Notes: generated by a model from the sequence alone, not told the origin. Positions 1-9,194 are shown, counted from the first letter of the stretch. The stretch: 64,000 nucleotides of DNA from Pedobacter rhodius (GCF_027213645.1 NZ_JAPWGL010000001.1:248001-312000); one strand, 5' to 3'. Translations and numbers: made by a program.

Positions 1-513
1 TTGTTGGGCTGCATCCATAATCTGCTTATAATTGGCTGCAGGAAACTGTATTTGTAGATTTTTAACCGCTACAGTTTCATCTTCATAAAAAGCCAGATGA
101 CAAATTCCTTTTTGGGTTGAGGCTACAATAACATTACCAAAAGGGGTTTCGGCAAAACTATAATTGATATGCAGGTCTTCTCCTCCGTTTTTATATTCGC
201 CGGGTGTCATCCCCTCAATGCGCACAAATAAATCGTGCAGCCTGCTGGTTCCCGATAATCCGGTCTCCATCGCTGTATCGAACAAGCTTTGATTTTCCCT
301 CAATAATTGTTTGGCATAGCCAATACTGATGTATTGTAAAAAACGTTTCGGACTTGTACCTGCCCACTCGCTAAACAACCGCTGGAAATGAAATGGACTT
401 AAATTTACCTTTTCGGCGATTTCCTCCAAACCCGGTTGATTTTTGAAATTTATCTTTATGTAATGAATTGCTTCAGCAATTCTGTTGAAATTAATTTCCT
501 CCTGTACTTTCAT
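1..513 (-). CDS. Ada-like AraC regulator / methylated-DNA methyltransferase, partial
   Basis: The reading frame is open from ATG (complement of 511-513) to the window edge, so the C-terminus is missing. Residues about 5-105 form an AraC-type double helix-turn-helix; LEEIAEKVNLSPFHFQRLF is the first helix pair and GMTPGEYK closes the second. From about residue 110 the chain (SFAETPFGNVIVAS) matches the start of the ribonuclease-H-like domain of O6-methylguanine methyltransferases, so this is the AraC plus methyltransferase form of Ada without the N-terminal zinc domain. The catalytic PCHR cysteine would lie outside the window and cannot be checked. Expected role: repair of alkylated DNA and control of alkylation-response genes. 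The tag gene lies 1.5 kb away. Confidence 0.8.
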   Translation of the reverse strand, partial: MKVQEEINFNRIAEAIHYIKINFKNQPGLEEIAEKVNLSPFHFQRLFSEWAGTSPKRFLQYISIGYAKQLLRENQSLFDTAMETGLSGTSRLHDLFVRIEGMTPGEYKNGGEDLHINYSFAETPFGNVIVASTQKGICHLAFYEDETVAVKNLQIQFPAANYKQIMDAAQQ

Positions 514-649
514 AAGCTGTAATTATTAATATACAAAAGTAGTTTCGATTTCAAAGCTAAACCACCCGAAACTTGCTAAGTTTTCGGATGTTAAACTATT
601 TATAGAACAGTATATCTTTTGTTAACTGGAATCTAATTTTTATAAAAAA

Positions 650-991
650 TTATGTGTTTTCAGCAATTATTCTTTGAACCTGTTCTTACAGTTCAGGAAG
701 CTTTGAGACAATAATATCCCAAACAATATCCTAATCAATACCAAAATAATCGTGAATTAACCTGTTTCGTGTATTTGACATTTTTCTCCATTCTATATTT
801 GGATGAATAGATTTAAAATCCGAATCGATCTTTGAACTTGCCTCTCCGATAATTTCAAGGCTTCTTATAATTGCACGAGATAGTATTGGGTCATTAATAA
901 CAGCTTCCTTAGTTTTCTCTTTAACCGAATTTAATATAAAGGAAACTTCTTCAAGAATGTGTTTTAGTAATTCTATATTAGATGGCAACAT
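650..991 (-). pseudogene. hepT: HepT-type toxin (DUF86) with two in-frame stops near its C-terminus
   Basis: The first 86 codons (991 to 734) encode a HEPN-fold protein of the HepT/DUF86 family, ending with the RX4HXY active-site motif (RNRLIHDY) and YFGID. A TAG at 731-733 then ends translation. Past it the same frame still reads DIVWDIIVSKLPEL, meets a TAA at 686-688, and continues EQVQRIIAENT to a natural stop at 650-652. HepT proteins are normally about 110 residues and do continue in this way, so the gene seems to have lost its last helix through two nonsense changes. HepT is an RNase silenced by its partner MntA through AMPylation of the Tyr in RX4HXY. Its start overlaps the end of mntA by 14 bp. 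Whether the 86-residue product folds is unknown. Confidence 0.8.
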
Positions 992-1295
992 GTTCGGCCT
1001 GCTTTAAAATATGTGAGCCAATGTATTTGCTTAAAGACTGAGGTGTAATCACTTCCACTTTCCTTCCCAATAAATCTTCAACAAAAAAAGACAAATCCAT
1101 AAAATTATCAAAGCTTTTTTTTCCAGGATCAAAGTCAATTAATAAGTCAACATCGCTTTTTGCATTTAACTTTCCTGTAATAAAAGAACCAAAAATGCTT
1201 AAATTTAAAACCCCGTAAGATTTTAATTCCTGGCTATTTGCTTTGAGTAAAGTTATTAGCGTGTCTTTATTTTGTACCGAAACTGACATACACAA
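978..1295 (-). CDS. mntA: MntA-like minimal nucleotidyltransferase antitoxin
   Basis: A 105-residue MNT-type nucleotidyltransferase. GSFITGKLNAKSDVDLLIDF contains the GSx(10)DxD signature, with a further acidic residue at the end of LIDF. In the HepT/MntA (type VII) systems this enzyme transfers AMP groups to the toxin's RX4HXY tyrosine. It is the upstream gene of the pair and overlaps the hepT remnant by 14 bp, the usual order and coupling. The frame is intact although the toxin is broken, as expected if the toxin decayed first. Assignment to the MNT family is firm; activity is inferred. Confidence 0.85.
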   Translation of the reverse strand: MCMSVSVQNKDTLITLLKANSQELKSYGVLNLSIFGSFITGKLNAKSDVDLLIDFDPGKKSFDNFMDLSFFVEDLLGRKVEVITPQSLSKYIGSHILKQAEHVAI

Positions 1296-1483
1296 ATATA
1301 ACTAATAATTACAATTGATAATCGACCTTGCGCTATCATATGGGGAATCCTCGTATACTTTTTTAGTGGCTTTAATATGCGTAAGGGTTCCCGAACAGAT
1401 TGCCTGCCTGCTGTAAGCAGGTTTCGTCAGATGAAAAAGCCTTCCGGCAAAGACGTTTTTAAAAAGGAGTCTACGATAAAGAA

Positions 1484-2032
1484 CTATATCAACCACATCG
1501 GGTTTTGCGTTAATATTTTCTTATGAACCGGGCAATTTTCATCGTGGCAACCGGGCAAATAACCCGTACTCATTAAAAATTCGTTCACAATTTCTCCGCC
1601 TGTAAACCTGAAAGTTTTTTTGAAAAGTTTTACCCATTCTTCTCTGGTTTTCGGATGCTGGTATTCCAGCCATTTTTCGAAAGAACCAAACTCATTTTGT
1701 AGCTTCAAAATGGTTTTTGCATTTTCGATAGCCGCATTAATTTTTAGCCGGTTTCTTATAATTCCTGCATCATTCAATAACCTTTCCACATCAGTTTCAG
1801 TGAAAGCCGCTACTTTTTTAATATCAAAATTATCATATGCCTCACGAAAAGATTTTTCTTTCTTCAGGATGGTTTCCCAACTCAGGCCCGCCTGGTTAAT
1901 TTCCATAACCAGCCGGCCAAATAGTTCATTATCATCGTGTATCGGGAAACCATAATGATTATCATGGTAATTTTTATGCAAGGCCCTTCTCTCTTCGGGC
2001 TGCATCAATTCAATTGCACTACAATAAGACAT
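1484..2032 (-). CDS. tag: DNA-3-methyladenine glycosylase I
   Basis: Tag removes 3-methyladenine from alkylated DNA, the first step of base excision repair. The protein, 182 residues from the chosen start, has the family hallmarks: MSYC at the N-terminus (Cys4 is a zinc ligand in E. coli Tag), YHDNHYGFPIHDDNELF, the pocket segment INQAGLSWETIL, and a C-terminal GCHDENCPVH segment that would supply the other zinc ligands. A longer frame exists up to 2083, but the start at the complement of 2030-2032 puts the zinc cysteine at position 4 and agrees with the family. It stands alone on the minus strand. The Ada-like gene 1.5 kb away has a related role in alkylation repair. Confidence 0.92.
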   Translation of the reverse strand: MSYCSAIELMQPEERRALHKNYHDNHYGFPIHDDNELFGRLVMEINQAGLSWETILKKEKSFREAYDNFDIKKVAAFTETDVERLLNDAGIIRNRLKINAAIENAKTILKLQNEFGSFEKWLEYQHPKTREEWVKLFKKTFRFTGGEIVNEFLMSTGYLPGCHDENCPVHKKILTQNPMWLI

Positions 2033-2253
2033 GTTTTTAAAATGATTTAATAACGAATATCGGAAAAGCCGTAAATTAATCAATATACAATAGCATTTAT
2101 CATTAGGTGAAATGCTAACACTTTCGAATAATTATCATGTCCTGCTAACTAAAATTTTGAATTACAAGACGTTTTTAACAGGTATTTCTATTGAATTTTT
2201 TCGGTCGGTGAGACACCAGCCGATAGGTAAATCGATAGTTGTTTTAATGTCGA

Positions 2254-2769
2254 TTAGGTACCGTATGAATAGCGTTTGAAATTGAAATAATTCCTGAAAT
2301 TTATAAATGCGCCTGTAATGATTTCCCATTTATTGCGGGTCATACACCATACTGGGTAAGCTTTGCCGGCGCCATCAAATTCAAATTTTCGAAATATGCG
2401 GAAGCCAGCCTGTTTATAAAATTGATATGCATTTACATTTTGCGAATTTACATCTACCTGGTAAGCGCCCTTCTTTTTTATCGCAAAATCAATAAGTAAT
2501 GTGCCGTAGCCCCGCCTGAAAGCTTTTGGTTCAATAAAAAGTAACTGTATTTTACCGGTCGACAAACCAATGAAACCTTTCACTTGATTGTCTTCTTCCA
2601 AAAGATATAAATCTACCCTGTTGAGGTAGGTGCTGGCAAGCAGTGATCTATAATCTTCAATATCCTGTTCCTGCAGAAAATCGTGCGAAGCCCTCACGGA
2701 AGCTTCCCAAACCGTTAAAAGTACGTGGTGTTCTGAAGGTCCGACTTTTTTGATTTTAGCAGGCGTCAT
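2254..2769 (-). CDS. GNAT N-acetyltransferase, YjaB-like
   Basis: A 171-residue GNAT-fold acetyltransferase. The acetyl-CoA pyrophosphate loop is visible as RRGYGTLLI (Q/RxxGxG/A type), preceded by the strand IQLLFIEPKAF. The later VNSQNVNAYQFYKQAGF is the usual GNAT motif B. The pattern ASHDFLQ near the N-terminus and GKAYPVW near the C-terminus resembles E. coli YjaB. About 20 extra residues at the C-terminus are rich in aromatic and basic residues. The acceptor substrate cannot be told from sequence. Confidence 0.85.
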   Translation of the reverse strand: MTPAKIKKVGPSEHHVLLTVWEASVRASHDFLQEQDIEDYRSLLASTYLNRVDLYLLEEDNQVKGFIGLSTGKIQLLFIEPKAFRRGYGTLLIDFAIKKKGAYQVDVNSQNVNAYQFYKQAGFRIFRKFEFDGAGKAYPVWCMTRNKWEIITGAFINFRNYFNFKRYSYGT

Positions 2770-2836
2770 TTATAATTATTATGATTTAATTTAGACAGCA
2801 AGGCAATTTTAATAGAAATACATATGGTATAGACTC

Positions 2837-3418
2837 TTAATTTACCGGTAACAGGATGAAATAATTGCTTGTGGGTTTTTTCACAATTAAATCTATATGC
2901 TCGTCAAATTCAGCAAGGTTTGGAAGTTCATCCCTCAAAAAAGTGGTAAATACCTCTAAATCGGTATTTTCATTAACGATAACTTCCAGGGTTTCATCCG
3001 TTTTCCAGGTGGTTGATTCAATTTCCGGGTACACACCACACAGTACATCCGAAAACGTGTGCCTGGAGCCAGGATTAGACAAATGCCGGATAATAACATC
3101 AAGATACGGTTTTAGCGCCCTGCCTTTAGCAACCCAACTGTTTCCCTTCCTGAATACCCGTCCAAGGTATTTCCCTTCCACACGTATGGCAAAAGATGAA
3201 CCCCTACGCTCGAGTTCAATTGAATTTGACTTTTTATTCTGGGGTATTTGAAACCTGTAGCGTTCTTTATCCAGACCAATTTCGCCGGGAACAAGCACGT
3301 GTTTATTTTTATGGAATCTTCTTATAAATATCCATGTAGTTGTTACAGCTAAAGCCGTAACCATAAAAGCCTGAAATGCTTTTTTATTTTGTATGATAAG
3401 CTTGTTGTTCATAAACAA
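2837..3418 (-). CDS. Hypothetical membrane-anchored protein
   Basis: A 193-residue protein with one likely membrane segment at about residues 17-31 (AFMVTALAVTTTWIFI) followed by basic residues, so probably an N-terminal anchor with the rest cytoplasmic. The soluble part is mixed alpha/beta with no motif I recognise. Translation may begin at the first or third codon (MFMNNK). It starts only 3 bp after the stop of the small lipoprotein gene, so the two are probably co-transcribed. No function is assigned. Confidence 0.6.
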   Translation of the reverse strand: MFMNNKLIIQNKKAFQAFMVTALAVTTTWIFIRRFHKNKHVLVPGEIGLDKERYRFQIPQNKKSNSIELERRGSSFAIRVEGKYLGRVFRKGNSWVAKGRALKPYLDVIIRHLSNPGSRHTFSDVLCGVYPEIESTTWKTDETLEVIVNENTDLEVFTTFLRDELPNLAEFDEHIDLIVKKPTSNYFILLPVN

Positions 3419-3421
3419 ATT

Positions 3422-3640
3422 TTAATTCCCGGGAAGTTTCGGTGCATTAGACGTGCTGTCTTTTACAGTATCTGTTTTTATGCTTTCACTTGCTGTAGTA
3501 TCCGCCAGATTTGTGGAGGAGTCGGCGTGCCCGGTTATGGTATCTTTGCCTGATTCATTTTTTCCATCCGCTCTGTTTCCGGAACATGCGATAAGATTTA
3601 TCGAAATCGCTGTAACAAAAATTAAAATTAACTTTTTCAT
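3422..3640 (-). CDS. Small hypothetical lipoprotein
   Basis: A 72-residue protein with a classic lipoprotein signal: a short basic start (MKK), a hydrophobic stretch and the lipobox LIAC with the cysteine at residue 19. The mature part is low-complexity, rich in Ser, Thr, Asp and Lys, with no apparent fold. It would be lipid-anchored in the envelope. It lies 3 bp upstream of the membrane-anchored hypothetical gene and probably leads that two-gene unit. Confidence 0.65.
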   Translation of the reverse strand: MKKLILIFVTAISINLIACSGNRADGKNESGKDTITGHADSSTNLADTTASESIKTDTVKDSTSNAPKLPGN

Positions 3641-3757
3641 AATTATTGATTAAAACAATACTAATTATACAGCCAAAACCCATGATAAGGCTAAAAGTTT
3701 TATATCCGCATGGAATTCGGATAACCATTATAAAAACAGGTTGTAAATTTTAAAAAG

Positions 3758-3783
3758 AAAAAGCCCCGTTTTCGAGGCTTTTT
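3758..3783 (-). terminator. Intrinsic terminator after the minus-strand YciE gene
   Basis: AAAAAGCC (3758-3765) pairs with GGCTTTTT (3776-3783) around a short GC-containing loop. The A and T runs on each side allow action in both directions. It sits 18 bp beyond the stop of the YciE gene ending at 3802. Confidence 0.75.
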
Positions 3784-3801
3784 AATTTAATTTTTTGGGG
3801 T

Positions 3802-4398
3802 TTATTCCTGAGCCGCTGCCTGATTGACAAAGCCAACTGCACATTCTGTTAAGGCTACGTCTGTTGCTTTTTCGTTATCCAGCGTTTGGCCAAGTAAATC
3901 GGCCACATCGTTATGTCCCATGTTTTCAGCAAATACTTTCAGCGTGCCATAGGTAGCGATTTCATAATGTTCAACCTTTTGTGCAGCCAGAATAAGTCCT
4001 GCATCACGAACCATGGTGCCTGCATCTGTGTCTTCTATAATGCTGCTGGCTTCTTCAAGCAGCCCAGCCATCGCATCACATTTTTTTGCTGCTGCTTTCT
4101 CTTCTAAAAGTGAAAATACCTGTTCAAGGGTTTCTATATGGGTTTGAGTTTCCTGCGTATGCTTTTCAAAAGCTGCAGCAAGCTCCGGACTGGTTGCTGC
4201 TTTTTTCATTTTGGGCAATGCCTTTACCAAATGCTTTTCTGCCCAGTAAATATCTTTAAGTTCATCAATAAAGAATTCATGAAATTCTGAATCTTCCATC
4301 TTACCGGTTTTAGATTTAGCTATTGCTTTTGGGGCAGATTTGGTTTTTGCCGCACTTTTCGTTGTAGAGGTTGATTTGTTTTTTACTGTCGTTGCCAT
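3802..4398 (-). CDS. YciE/YciF-type ferritin-like protein (DUF892)
   Basis: A 198-residue four-helix-bundle protein of the DUF892 (YciE/YciF) family. Family segments are visible in order: FFIDELKDIYWAEKHLVKAL, the HTQETQTHIETLEQVF helix with paired metal-ligand-like acidic residues and histidines, KKCDAMAGL, and QKVEHYEIATYGTL. About 35 residues rich in Lys, Thr and Ala precede the domain and may bind DNA or be disordered; this is an inference. Members are stress-induced and proposed to bind metal, but their exact role is unsettled. A paralogue is divergently transcribed from 4606, and a catalase follows that paralogue, so an oxidative or osmotic stress role fits the context. Confidence 0.85.
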   Translation of the reverse strand: MATTVKNKSTSTTKSAAKTKSAPKAIAKSKTGKMEDSEFHEFFIDELKDIYWAEKHLVKALPKMKKAATSPELAAAFEKHTQETQTHIETLEQVFSLLEEKAAAKKCDAMAGLLEEASSIIEDTDAGTMVRDAGLILAAQKVEHYEIATYGTLKVFAENMGHNDVADLLGQTLDNEKATDVALTECAVGFVNQAAAQE

Positions 4399-4605
4399 AA
4401 TCGTGTTTAAGTATGTTGTTCATATATAACCCGGTTAAGCTTTAAAAGTTCCTTAATTAATTAAGAATTAATACCTGATTTGCAAAACTAATACGCAGCT
4501 AAAAATAATAATACGGTTTCAACCCAGTATTCTTTACCTAAATAAAAAACTAAAACTTATTTGTAAAACAGATGGTTGTATACTAATTAAACTAGCTAAA
4601 ATATA

Positions 4606-5160
4606 ATGAAAACAAAAGACACTGGCAGCGACGCAAAATTTGCGGCTAAAATAACAACAGAGGATGCTTCCGCATTAGGCGCTCTTTTTAAAGATTCAAT
4701 TGCTGATTTATACTGGGCGGAGAATCACCTTGTAAAATCGCTTCCAAAAATGATTTCTGCCGCGACTGCTAAAGAATTAAAAGATGCTATCTCTAATCAC
4801 CTCGAAGAAACTAAAGGGCATGTTAAAAGACTGGAACAGGTTTTTGAATTGCTGGGTGAAAAAGTTATTGCAAAAAAATGTGATGCTATGGAAGGTTTAA
4901 CTAAAGAAGCAGAAGGTATTGTTGAAGGAACAGCACCCGGTACGGCAACGAGAGATGTAGGCATTATCTTAGCCTCGCAAAAAGTAGAACATTACGAAAT
5001 TGCCAGCTACGGAGGCCTTTACCAGTTGGCCACAACCTTAGGCCTTACCGATGTTGCAGCTATTCTGGAACAAACATTAGCTGAAGAAAAATTGGCAGAT
5101 AGTAAACTTACAGATATCGCCAATAATGAAATTAATTACAAAGCAGCCGAAGAGGCTTAA
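4606..5160 (+). CDS. YciE/YciF-type ferritin-like protein (DUF892), paralogue
   Basis: A 184-residue DUF892 protein closely resembling the divergent neighbour at 3802. Both have IADLYWAENHLVKSLPKM-type and KKCDAMEGL segments and QKVEHYEIASYG. It lacks the long Lys-rich tail and has a shorter N-terminus of about 20 residues. It ends 12 bp before the catalase start, so the two are probably one transcript. Metal binding through the helix-bundle Glu and His residues is known for the fold; the cellular job is inferred from the link to catalase. Confidence 0.85.
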   Translation: MKTKDTGSDAKFAAKITTEDASALGALFKDSIADLYWAENHLVKSLPKMISAATAKELKDAISNHLEETKGHVKRLEQVFELLGEKVIAKKCDAMEGLTKEAEGIVEGTAPGTATRDVGIILASQKVEHYEIASYGGLYQLATTLGLTDVAAILEQTLAEEKLADSKLTDIANNEINYKAAEEA

Positions 5161-5172
5161 TATAAACATCAA

Positions 5173-7365
5173 ATGGCTAAGAAAACGTCTGATAAAAATA
5201 ACGCTCCTGCACAGCAGGAAAATGATAAAACAATAAAGCTCGAATCTTTTGTTGCGGATTCTTCCGGAGAGTTTATGACAAGTAATCATGGACTGAAAAT
5301 TAATGACGATCAGAATTCGCTCAAGGCCGGGGATAGGGGAGCCACATTACTGGAAGATTTCATTTTGCGTGAAAAAATAACGCATTTCGATCACGAGCGT
5401 ATTCCTGAAAGGGTTGTGCATGCCAGGGGTTCTGCAGCGCATGGTGTATTTAAAGTTTATGAGGACATGTCTGAACTGACAAGGGCTGCGTTTCTATGCG
5501 ACCCTGGCGTGGAAACACCTGTTTTCGTTCGCTTTTCAACGGTTGCCGGTTCCAGGGGTTCTTCAGATCTGGCAAGAGATGTACGTGGCTTTGCAGTAAA
5601 ATTTTATACTCAGGAAGGCAATTTTGATTTGGTCGGTAATAATATGCCGGTATTTTTTATTCAGGATGCGATTAAATTTCCGGATTTAGTACATGCGGTA
5701 AAACCGGAACCTGATAATGAAATGCCACAGGCAGCATCTGCTCATGATACCTTTTGGGATTTTATTTCGCAGCTGCCCGAATCTGCACACATGATTATGT
5801 GGGCCATGAGCGACCGGGCCCTGCCCAGAAGTTACCGCATGATGGAAGGCTTCGGCGTACATACCTTCCGGTTCGTGAATGAGAATGGCGTCGCTAACTT
5901 TGTTAAATTTCATTGGAAACCGCTGCTTGGTGTGCATTCTGTTGCCTGGGATGAAGCGCAGAATATCTCGGGTAAAGACCCTGATTTCCATAGAAGGGAT
6001 CTCTGGGATGCTATCGAAGCCGGTGCTTTTCCGGAGTGGGAGCTTGGGGTTCAAATTGTACCTGAAGCGGATGAATTTAAATTTGAGTTCGACATTCTGG
6101 ACCCGACCAAGTTAATCCCTGAAGAACTTGTGCCTGTACAACGCATCGGTAAAATGACGCTTAACCGCAATACGGATAACTTTTTTGCCGAAACCGAGCA
6201 GGTTGCCTTTCACGTTGGCCATGTCGTACCCGGGATAGATTTTACAAATGACCCCTTATTGCAAGGAAGGTTATTTTCTTATACCGATACACAATTAATT
6301 CGCCTGGGTGGACCGAATTTTCACGAAATACCAATTAACCGGCCTGTTGTTCCGGTTCATAATAACCAGAGAGACGGGCATATGCGTCAAACCATAAACA
6401 GGGGTAAAACAAGCTACGGGCCAAATGCCATTGGCGCGAACGATCCTAAGCAGGCGAAAGCGGCAGAAGGTGGTTTTGTAAGCTATAACGAACGGATAGA
6501 TGCAAAAAAAATCAGGGCCAGAAGCCGTAGTTTTTTTGATCATTTTTCGCAGGCCAGGTTGTTCTTTAATTCGCAAAGCGATGCGGAAAAAAATCACATT
6601 ATCGATGCGCTGAGTTTTGAACTGGGAAAAGTTAAGGCGGTAGCGATTAGAGAACGGATGCTTGCCTTATTAAATCAAATCGATGGCGCACTTGCGGCAG
6701 AAATCGCATTTGCTTTAGGTATTCACATTCCTGATATTCCGTTGGAAGAGCTTAACAACAGTGTTCCTGCAGATGCTGATCGTTCGGAATACGCTTCCCT
6801 GAATCCTGAAGGAAGCCTCACCAAATCTGATGCTTTGAGTATGGCCGGAACAATTAAAGATACCATTCAAACCAGAAAAGTAGCGATTCTTGCCGCCGAC
6901 GGCGTCAATGAACAAAGCTTAAGTAAGGTAAAAGATGCTTTAATTGCGGAAGGTGCCGTTGTACACATTATAGCGCCGAAACTCGGACAAATTATCGCTA
7001 AAAACGATAAACTGATAACACCCGATGAAAGTTTTCTTACGGCTGCTTCAGTTCTTTATGATGCGGTATATGTTCCGGGCGGCGGGAATTCGGTAGCTAC
7101 GCTAGAGGCCCATGCCGATGCGGTTCATTTCTTAAATGAAGCTTTTAAACATTGTAAAGCAATAGCCGCAGATGATGAAGCCATTCAGGTACTGGAATCG
7201 ACCTACTTTTTTAAGAAGCTACCCGCAGAATATTCACAGGAAACTGTATTGCGGGAAGGTGTTATCGTTTCGGCAGATGTAAAAAATTTAACGGAAACTT
7301 TCATAAAAATGATTGCCATGCACCGCTTCTGGGACAGGGAAAATCCCAGAAAAATTCCTGCATAA
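5173..7365 (+). CDS. katE: Large-subunit (clade 2) catalase HPII
   Basis: KatE breaks hydrogen peroxide down to water and oxygen with haem. At 730 residues it is the large-subunit type. The distal His is about residue 83 ([13 protein letters not shown]), the distal Asn about 156 ([10 protein letters not shown]), and the proximal haem Tyr about 370 in [14 protein letters not shown]. After the catalase core, residues about 570-720 form the DJ-1/PfpI-like flavodoxin-fold domain typical of HPII ([32 protein letters not shown]). It follows the YciE-type gene by 12 bp and is closed by a strong terminator. Confidence 0.97.
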   Translation: MAKKTSDKNNAPAQQENDKTIKLESFVADSSGEFMTSNHGLKINDDQNSLKAGDRGATLLEDFILREKITHFDHERIPERVVHARGSAAHGVFKVYEDMSELTRAAFLCDPGVETPVFVRFSTVAGSRGSSDLARDVRGFAVKFYTQEGNFDLVGNNMPVFFIQDAIKFPDLVHAVKPEPDNEMPQAASAHDTFWDFISQLPESAHMIMWAMSDRALPRSYRMMEGFGVHTFRFVNENGVANFVKFHWKPLLGVHSVAWDEAQNISGKDPDFHRRDLWDAIEAGAFPEWELGVQIVPEADEFKFEFDILDPTKLIPEELVPVQRIGKMTLNRNTDNFFAETEQVAFHVGHVVPGIDFTNDPLLQGRLFSYTDTQLIRLGGPNFHEIPINRPVVPVHNNQRDGHMRQTINRGKTSYGPNAIGANDPKQAKAAEGGFVSYNERIDAKKIRARSRSFFDHFSQARLFFNSQSDAEKNHIIDALSFELGKVKAVAIRERMLALLNQIDGALAAEIAFALGIHIPDIPLEELNNSVPADADRSEYASLNPEGSLTKSDALSMAGTIKDTIQTRKVAILAADGVNEQSLSKVKDALIAEGAVVHIIAPKLGQIIAKNDKLITPDESFLTAASVLYDAVYVPGGGNSVATLEAHADAVHFLNEAFKHCKAIAADDEAIQVLESTYFFKKLPAEYSQETVLREGVIVSADVKNLTETFIKMIAMHRFWDRENPRKIPA

Positions 7366-7381
7366 ATCAAAAAGTTCAGGC

Positions 7382-7417
7382 AGGCGAAGATCTTTACCGG
7401 TCTTCGCCTAATTTTTT
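7382..7417 (+). terminator. Intrinsic terminator after katE
   Basis: A perfect 9-bp stem, AGGCGAAGA (7382-7390) with TCTTCGCCT (7401-7409), is followed by AATTTTTT. It lies 16 bp after the catalase stop and just before the next gene's start, so that gene probably has its own promoter or depends on readthrough. Confidence 0.88.
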
Positions 7418-7423
7418 AAAGAT

Positions 7424-8032
7424 ATGGAAAGCGAAAATGTTGATATGAATATCATTCCGCCGCAAATTGCAGGAGGCGCTATGGATGCCGTAGAAAAGCG
7501 GTTTTTTGAAACGGAAGCAGAAGCAAAAACATTTTTTGAAAACACCTCAAAACGTTTGCTGAGCGTTAATGAATGGGGAAAATATGCCGGCATGTCTTCA
7601 TTTCAATTGATGGATGCGCATGGCATCCGCGCAGACAGAACCGCAGAACCTGGCGATTTTATCAGAATTGATATCCCTGGTCCGGGTACGCATGCCGGAA
7701 TGGGCTACGATTGGGTTAGGGTGAAAGAAATTAAAGAGCTTTCAAATCATGAAGAGCAAATATCGTATATAATTGTTCAGCCCTGTAGTCATCCGATGGA
7801 TAAGGATGGCGCAATAGCGCATTTTTTTAAAGACGATGCTACTTCAACGTTTATTATCCGAAAATTCGGGCTTGTGGTATCGGCCGAAGAACATGGGCGA
7901 AATGAAATCCCGAATACTGATCATGGAAAATTCCTGGATAAGAGCAGGAATTTTGTTGTAGGAATGGCCGCGAAAGTTGGTTTATCTTATCCCCAATGGA
8001 AAAACCTCGTTAAAGGTTTATTGCAAAATTAA
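7424..8032 (+). CDS. Conserved hypothetical protein
   Basis: A 202-residue soluble protein without signal peptide or membrane segment. It contains a Gly/Pro-rich stretch (RIDIPGPGTHAGMGYDWVRV) that could be a ligand-binding loop, and a hydrophilic C-terminal half. I do not recognise the family. It starts just after the katE terminator and ends 1 bp from the convergent ankyrin gene's stop. The neighbours suggest a stress link, but nothing in the sequence proves one. Confidence 0.6.
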   Translation: MESENVDMNIIPPQIAGGAMDAVEKRFFETEAEAKTFFENTSKRLLSVNEWGKYAGMSSFQLMDAHGIRADRTAEPGDFIRIDIPGPGTHAGMGYDWVRVKEIKELSNHEEQISYIIVQPCSHPMDKDGAIAHFFKDDATSTFIIRKFGLVVSAEEHGRNEIPNTDHGKFLDKSRNFVVGMAAKVGLSYPQWKNLVKGLLQN

Positions 8033-8033
8033 T

Positions 8034-8516
8034 TTAGTATCCAGACGCCTGTAATAATCTCAAGCCGGCTTCATTTCCCTGAAGCGCAGCGAGTTCCATC
8101 GCATCCTGACCTTTATTATCCCTGATGTTTTTATTTGCGCCACTTTCCAGCAATAATTTTAATATTTCGTTTCTGCCGAACATTGCGGCAAACATCAGTG
8201 CTGTTCCGCCGTTTCCATGTTGTAAATCAAGATCGGCTCCATGTTTTATAAGCAATTCTGCAATTGACGTATAGCCTTTGAAACTTACACCCATCAGTGC
8301 TGTATTTTCACCTTCATCAGCTGCATTCAGATTCGCATTAGCCGCTATGAGTAGTTTGGCGGCTTCTATCTGGTTATTGTAACAAGCAATAATCAAGGGC
8401 GTATAGCCTTTTAAATCGCAGTAATTCACATCTGCGTTTCTAAGGATAAGTTCCTGCAGTACTTCAATCTCTCCCTGTCTTGCCGCAGGGATAATTAATT
8501 CGTTTAAATTCGTCAT
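8034..8516 (-). CDS. Ankyrin-repeat protein
   Basis: 160 residues made almost wholly of about four to five ankyrin repeats of 33 residues (GYTPLIIACYNNQIEAAKLL, GENTALMGVSFKGYTSIAEL, GGTALMFAAMFGRNEILKLL), with no signal peptide. Ankyrin repeats bind other proteins. Small ankyrin proteins encoded beside catalase genes are known from Pseudomonas (AnkB with KatB), where they support catalase activity, and a similar role with the KatE here is an inference from position. The gene converges on the hypothetical gene ending at 8032. Confidence 0.85.
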   Translation of the reverse strand: MTNLNELIIPAARQGEIEVLQELILRNADVNYCDLKGYTPLIIACYNNQIEAAKLLIAANANLNAADEGENTALMGVSFKGYTSIAELLIKHGADLDLQHGNGGTALMFAAMFGRNEILKLLLESGANKNIRDNKGQDAMELAALQGNEAGLRLLQASGY

Positions 8517-8652
8517 GTGCTTAAATAATGTGCTGGCTGAAATAATTCATAATCAACACCAACTTTAAGGAATAGTTTTATTAATATTTTGAATAACAAT
8601 TATTAAAACTATTAAGCGATATATCGGGTTGTTATAGATATCGATTAAAATT

Positions 8653-9105
8653 ATGGAAAATAACAATGAAATTATCTCAGATTTAAAAGGACTTGTTTCT
8701 ATCGTTAACGATGGTAAAGAGGGTTATGAATCTGCCAGCGAATCAACTGACAATGTCGAATTAAAAGCAATATTTCTAAAATATGCTGCGGAAAGAAAAG
8801 CATACGAACTTGAATTGAAAGCGCATTTGGCCAGTCATGGCGGTGAATCAGATAACAGCGAAGGTGGCATACTTGGCGCAATACACAGAACCTGGATCGA
8901 TATTAAGGAAGCGCTAAGCAGCAAAGAAGATGAAGCTATACTCGGCGCCATCGAAACCGGTGAAACTGCTGCGGTAGAAAAATATGATGCGATTTTGAAA
9001 GATCCTAAAACACATGCCGACCATCTTGATTTGCTGAATAAACAGCGTGATGGCATTCAAAATGCACTTACTGAAATTAAATCACTTAAGGCGACAGCTA
9101 ATTAA
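8653..9105 (+). CDS. DUF2383 / PA2169-type four-helix-bundle protein
   Basis: A 150-residue all-helical protein. The order of segments (ISDLKGLVSIVNDGKEGYES, YAAERKAYELELKAHL, GAIHRTWIDIKEAL, ILGAIETGETAAVEKYDAIL) matches the PA2169/DUF2383 family, a ferritin-like bundle often co-occurring with YciE proteins in stress islands. Conserved Glu and His positions suggest a possible metal site. It is monocistronic, with a strong hairpin directly downstream. Confidence 0.82.
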   Translation: MENNNEIISDLKGLVSIVNDGKEGYESASESTDNVELKAIFLKYAAERKAYELELKAHLASHGGESDNSEGGILGAIHRTWIDIKEALSSKEDEAILGAIETGETAAVEKYDAILKDPKTHADHLDLLNKQRDGIQNALTEIKSLKATAN

Positions 9106-9110
9106 ATTTA

Positions 9111-9136
9111 AAATCCCGGTTTATTAACCGGGATTT
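9111..9136 (+). terminator. Terminator hairpin after the DUF2383 gene
   Basis: AAATCCCGGTT (9111-9121) pairs perfectly with AACCGGGATTT (9126-9136) over 11 bp with a 4-nt loop. It starts 5 bp after the stop. The T run is short, but the flanking A and T tracts make it plausible in both directions. Confidence 0.8.
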
Positions 9137-9194
9137 CTAATATATACTCAACTAATTTTTATTAACTCTACGTTCTTTCCAAGCGTTTTAAAGC

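Noticed and set aside
1302..1496. 64-codon minus-strand frame between mntA and tag
   Set aside because: Composition is not protein-like, it includes repeat-like DNA (GCCTGCCTGCTGTAAGCAGG), and it overlaps the tag 3' end in another frame. Treated as non-coding.
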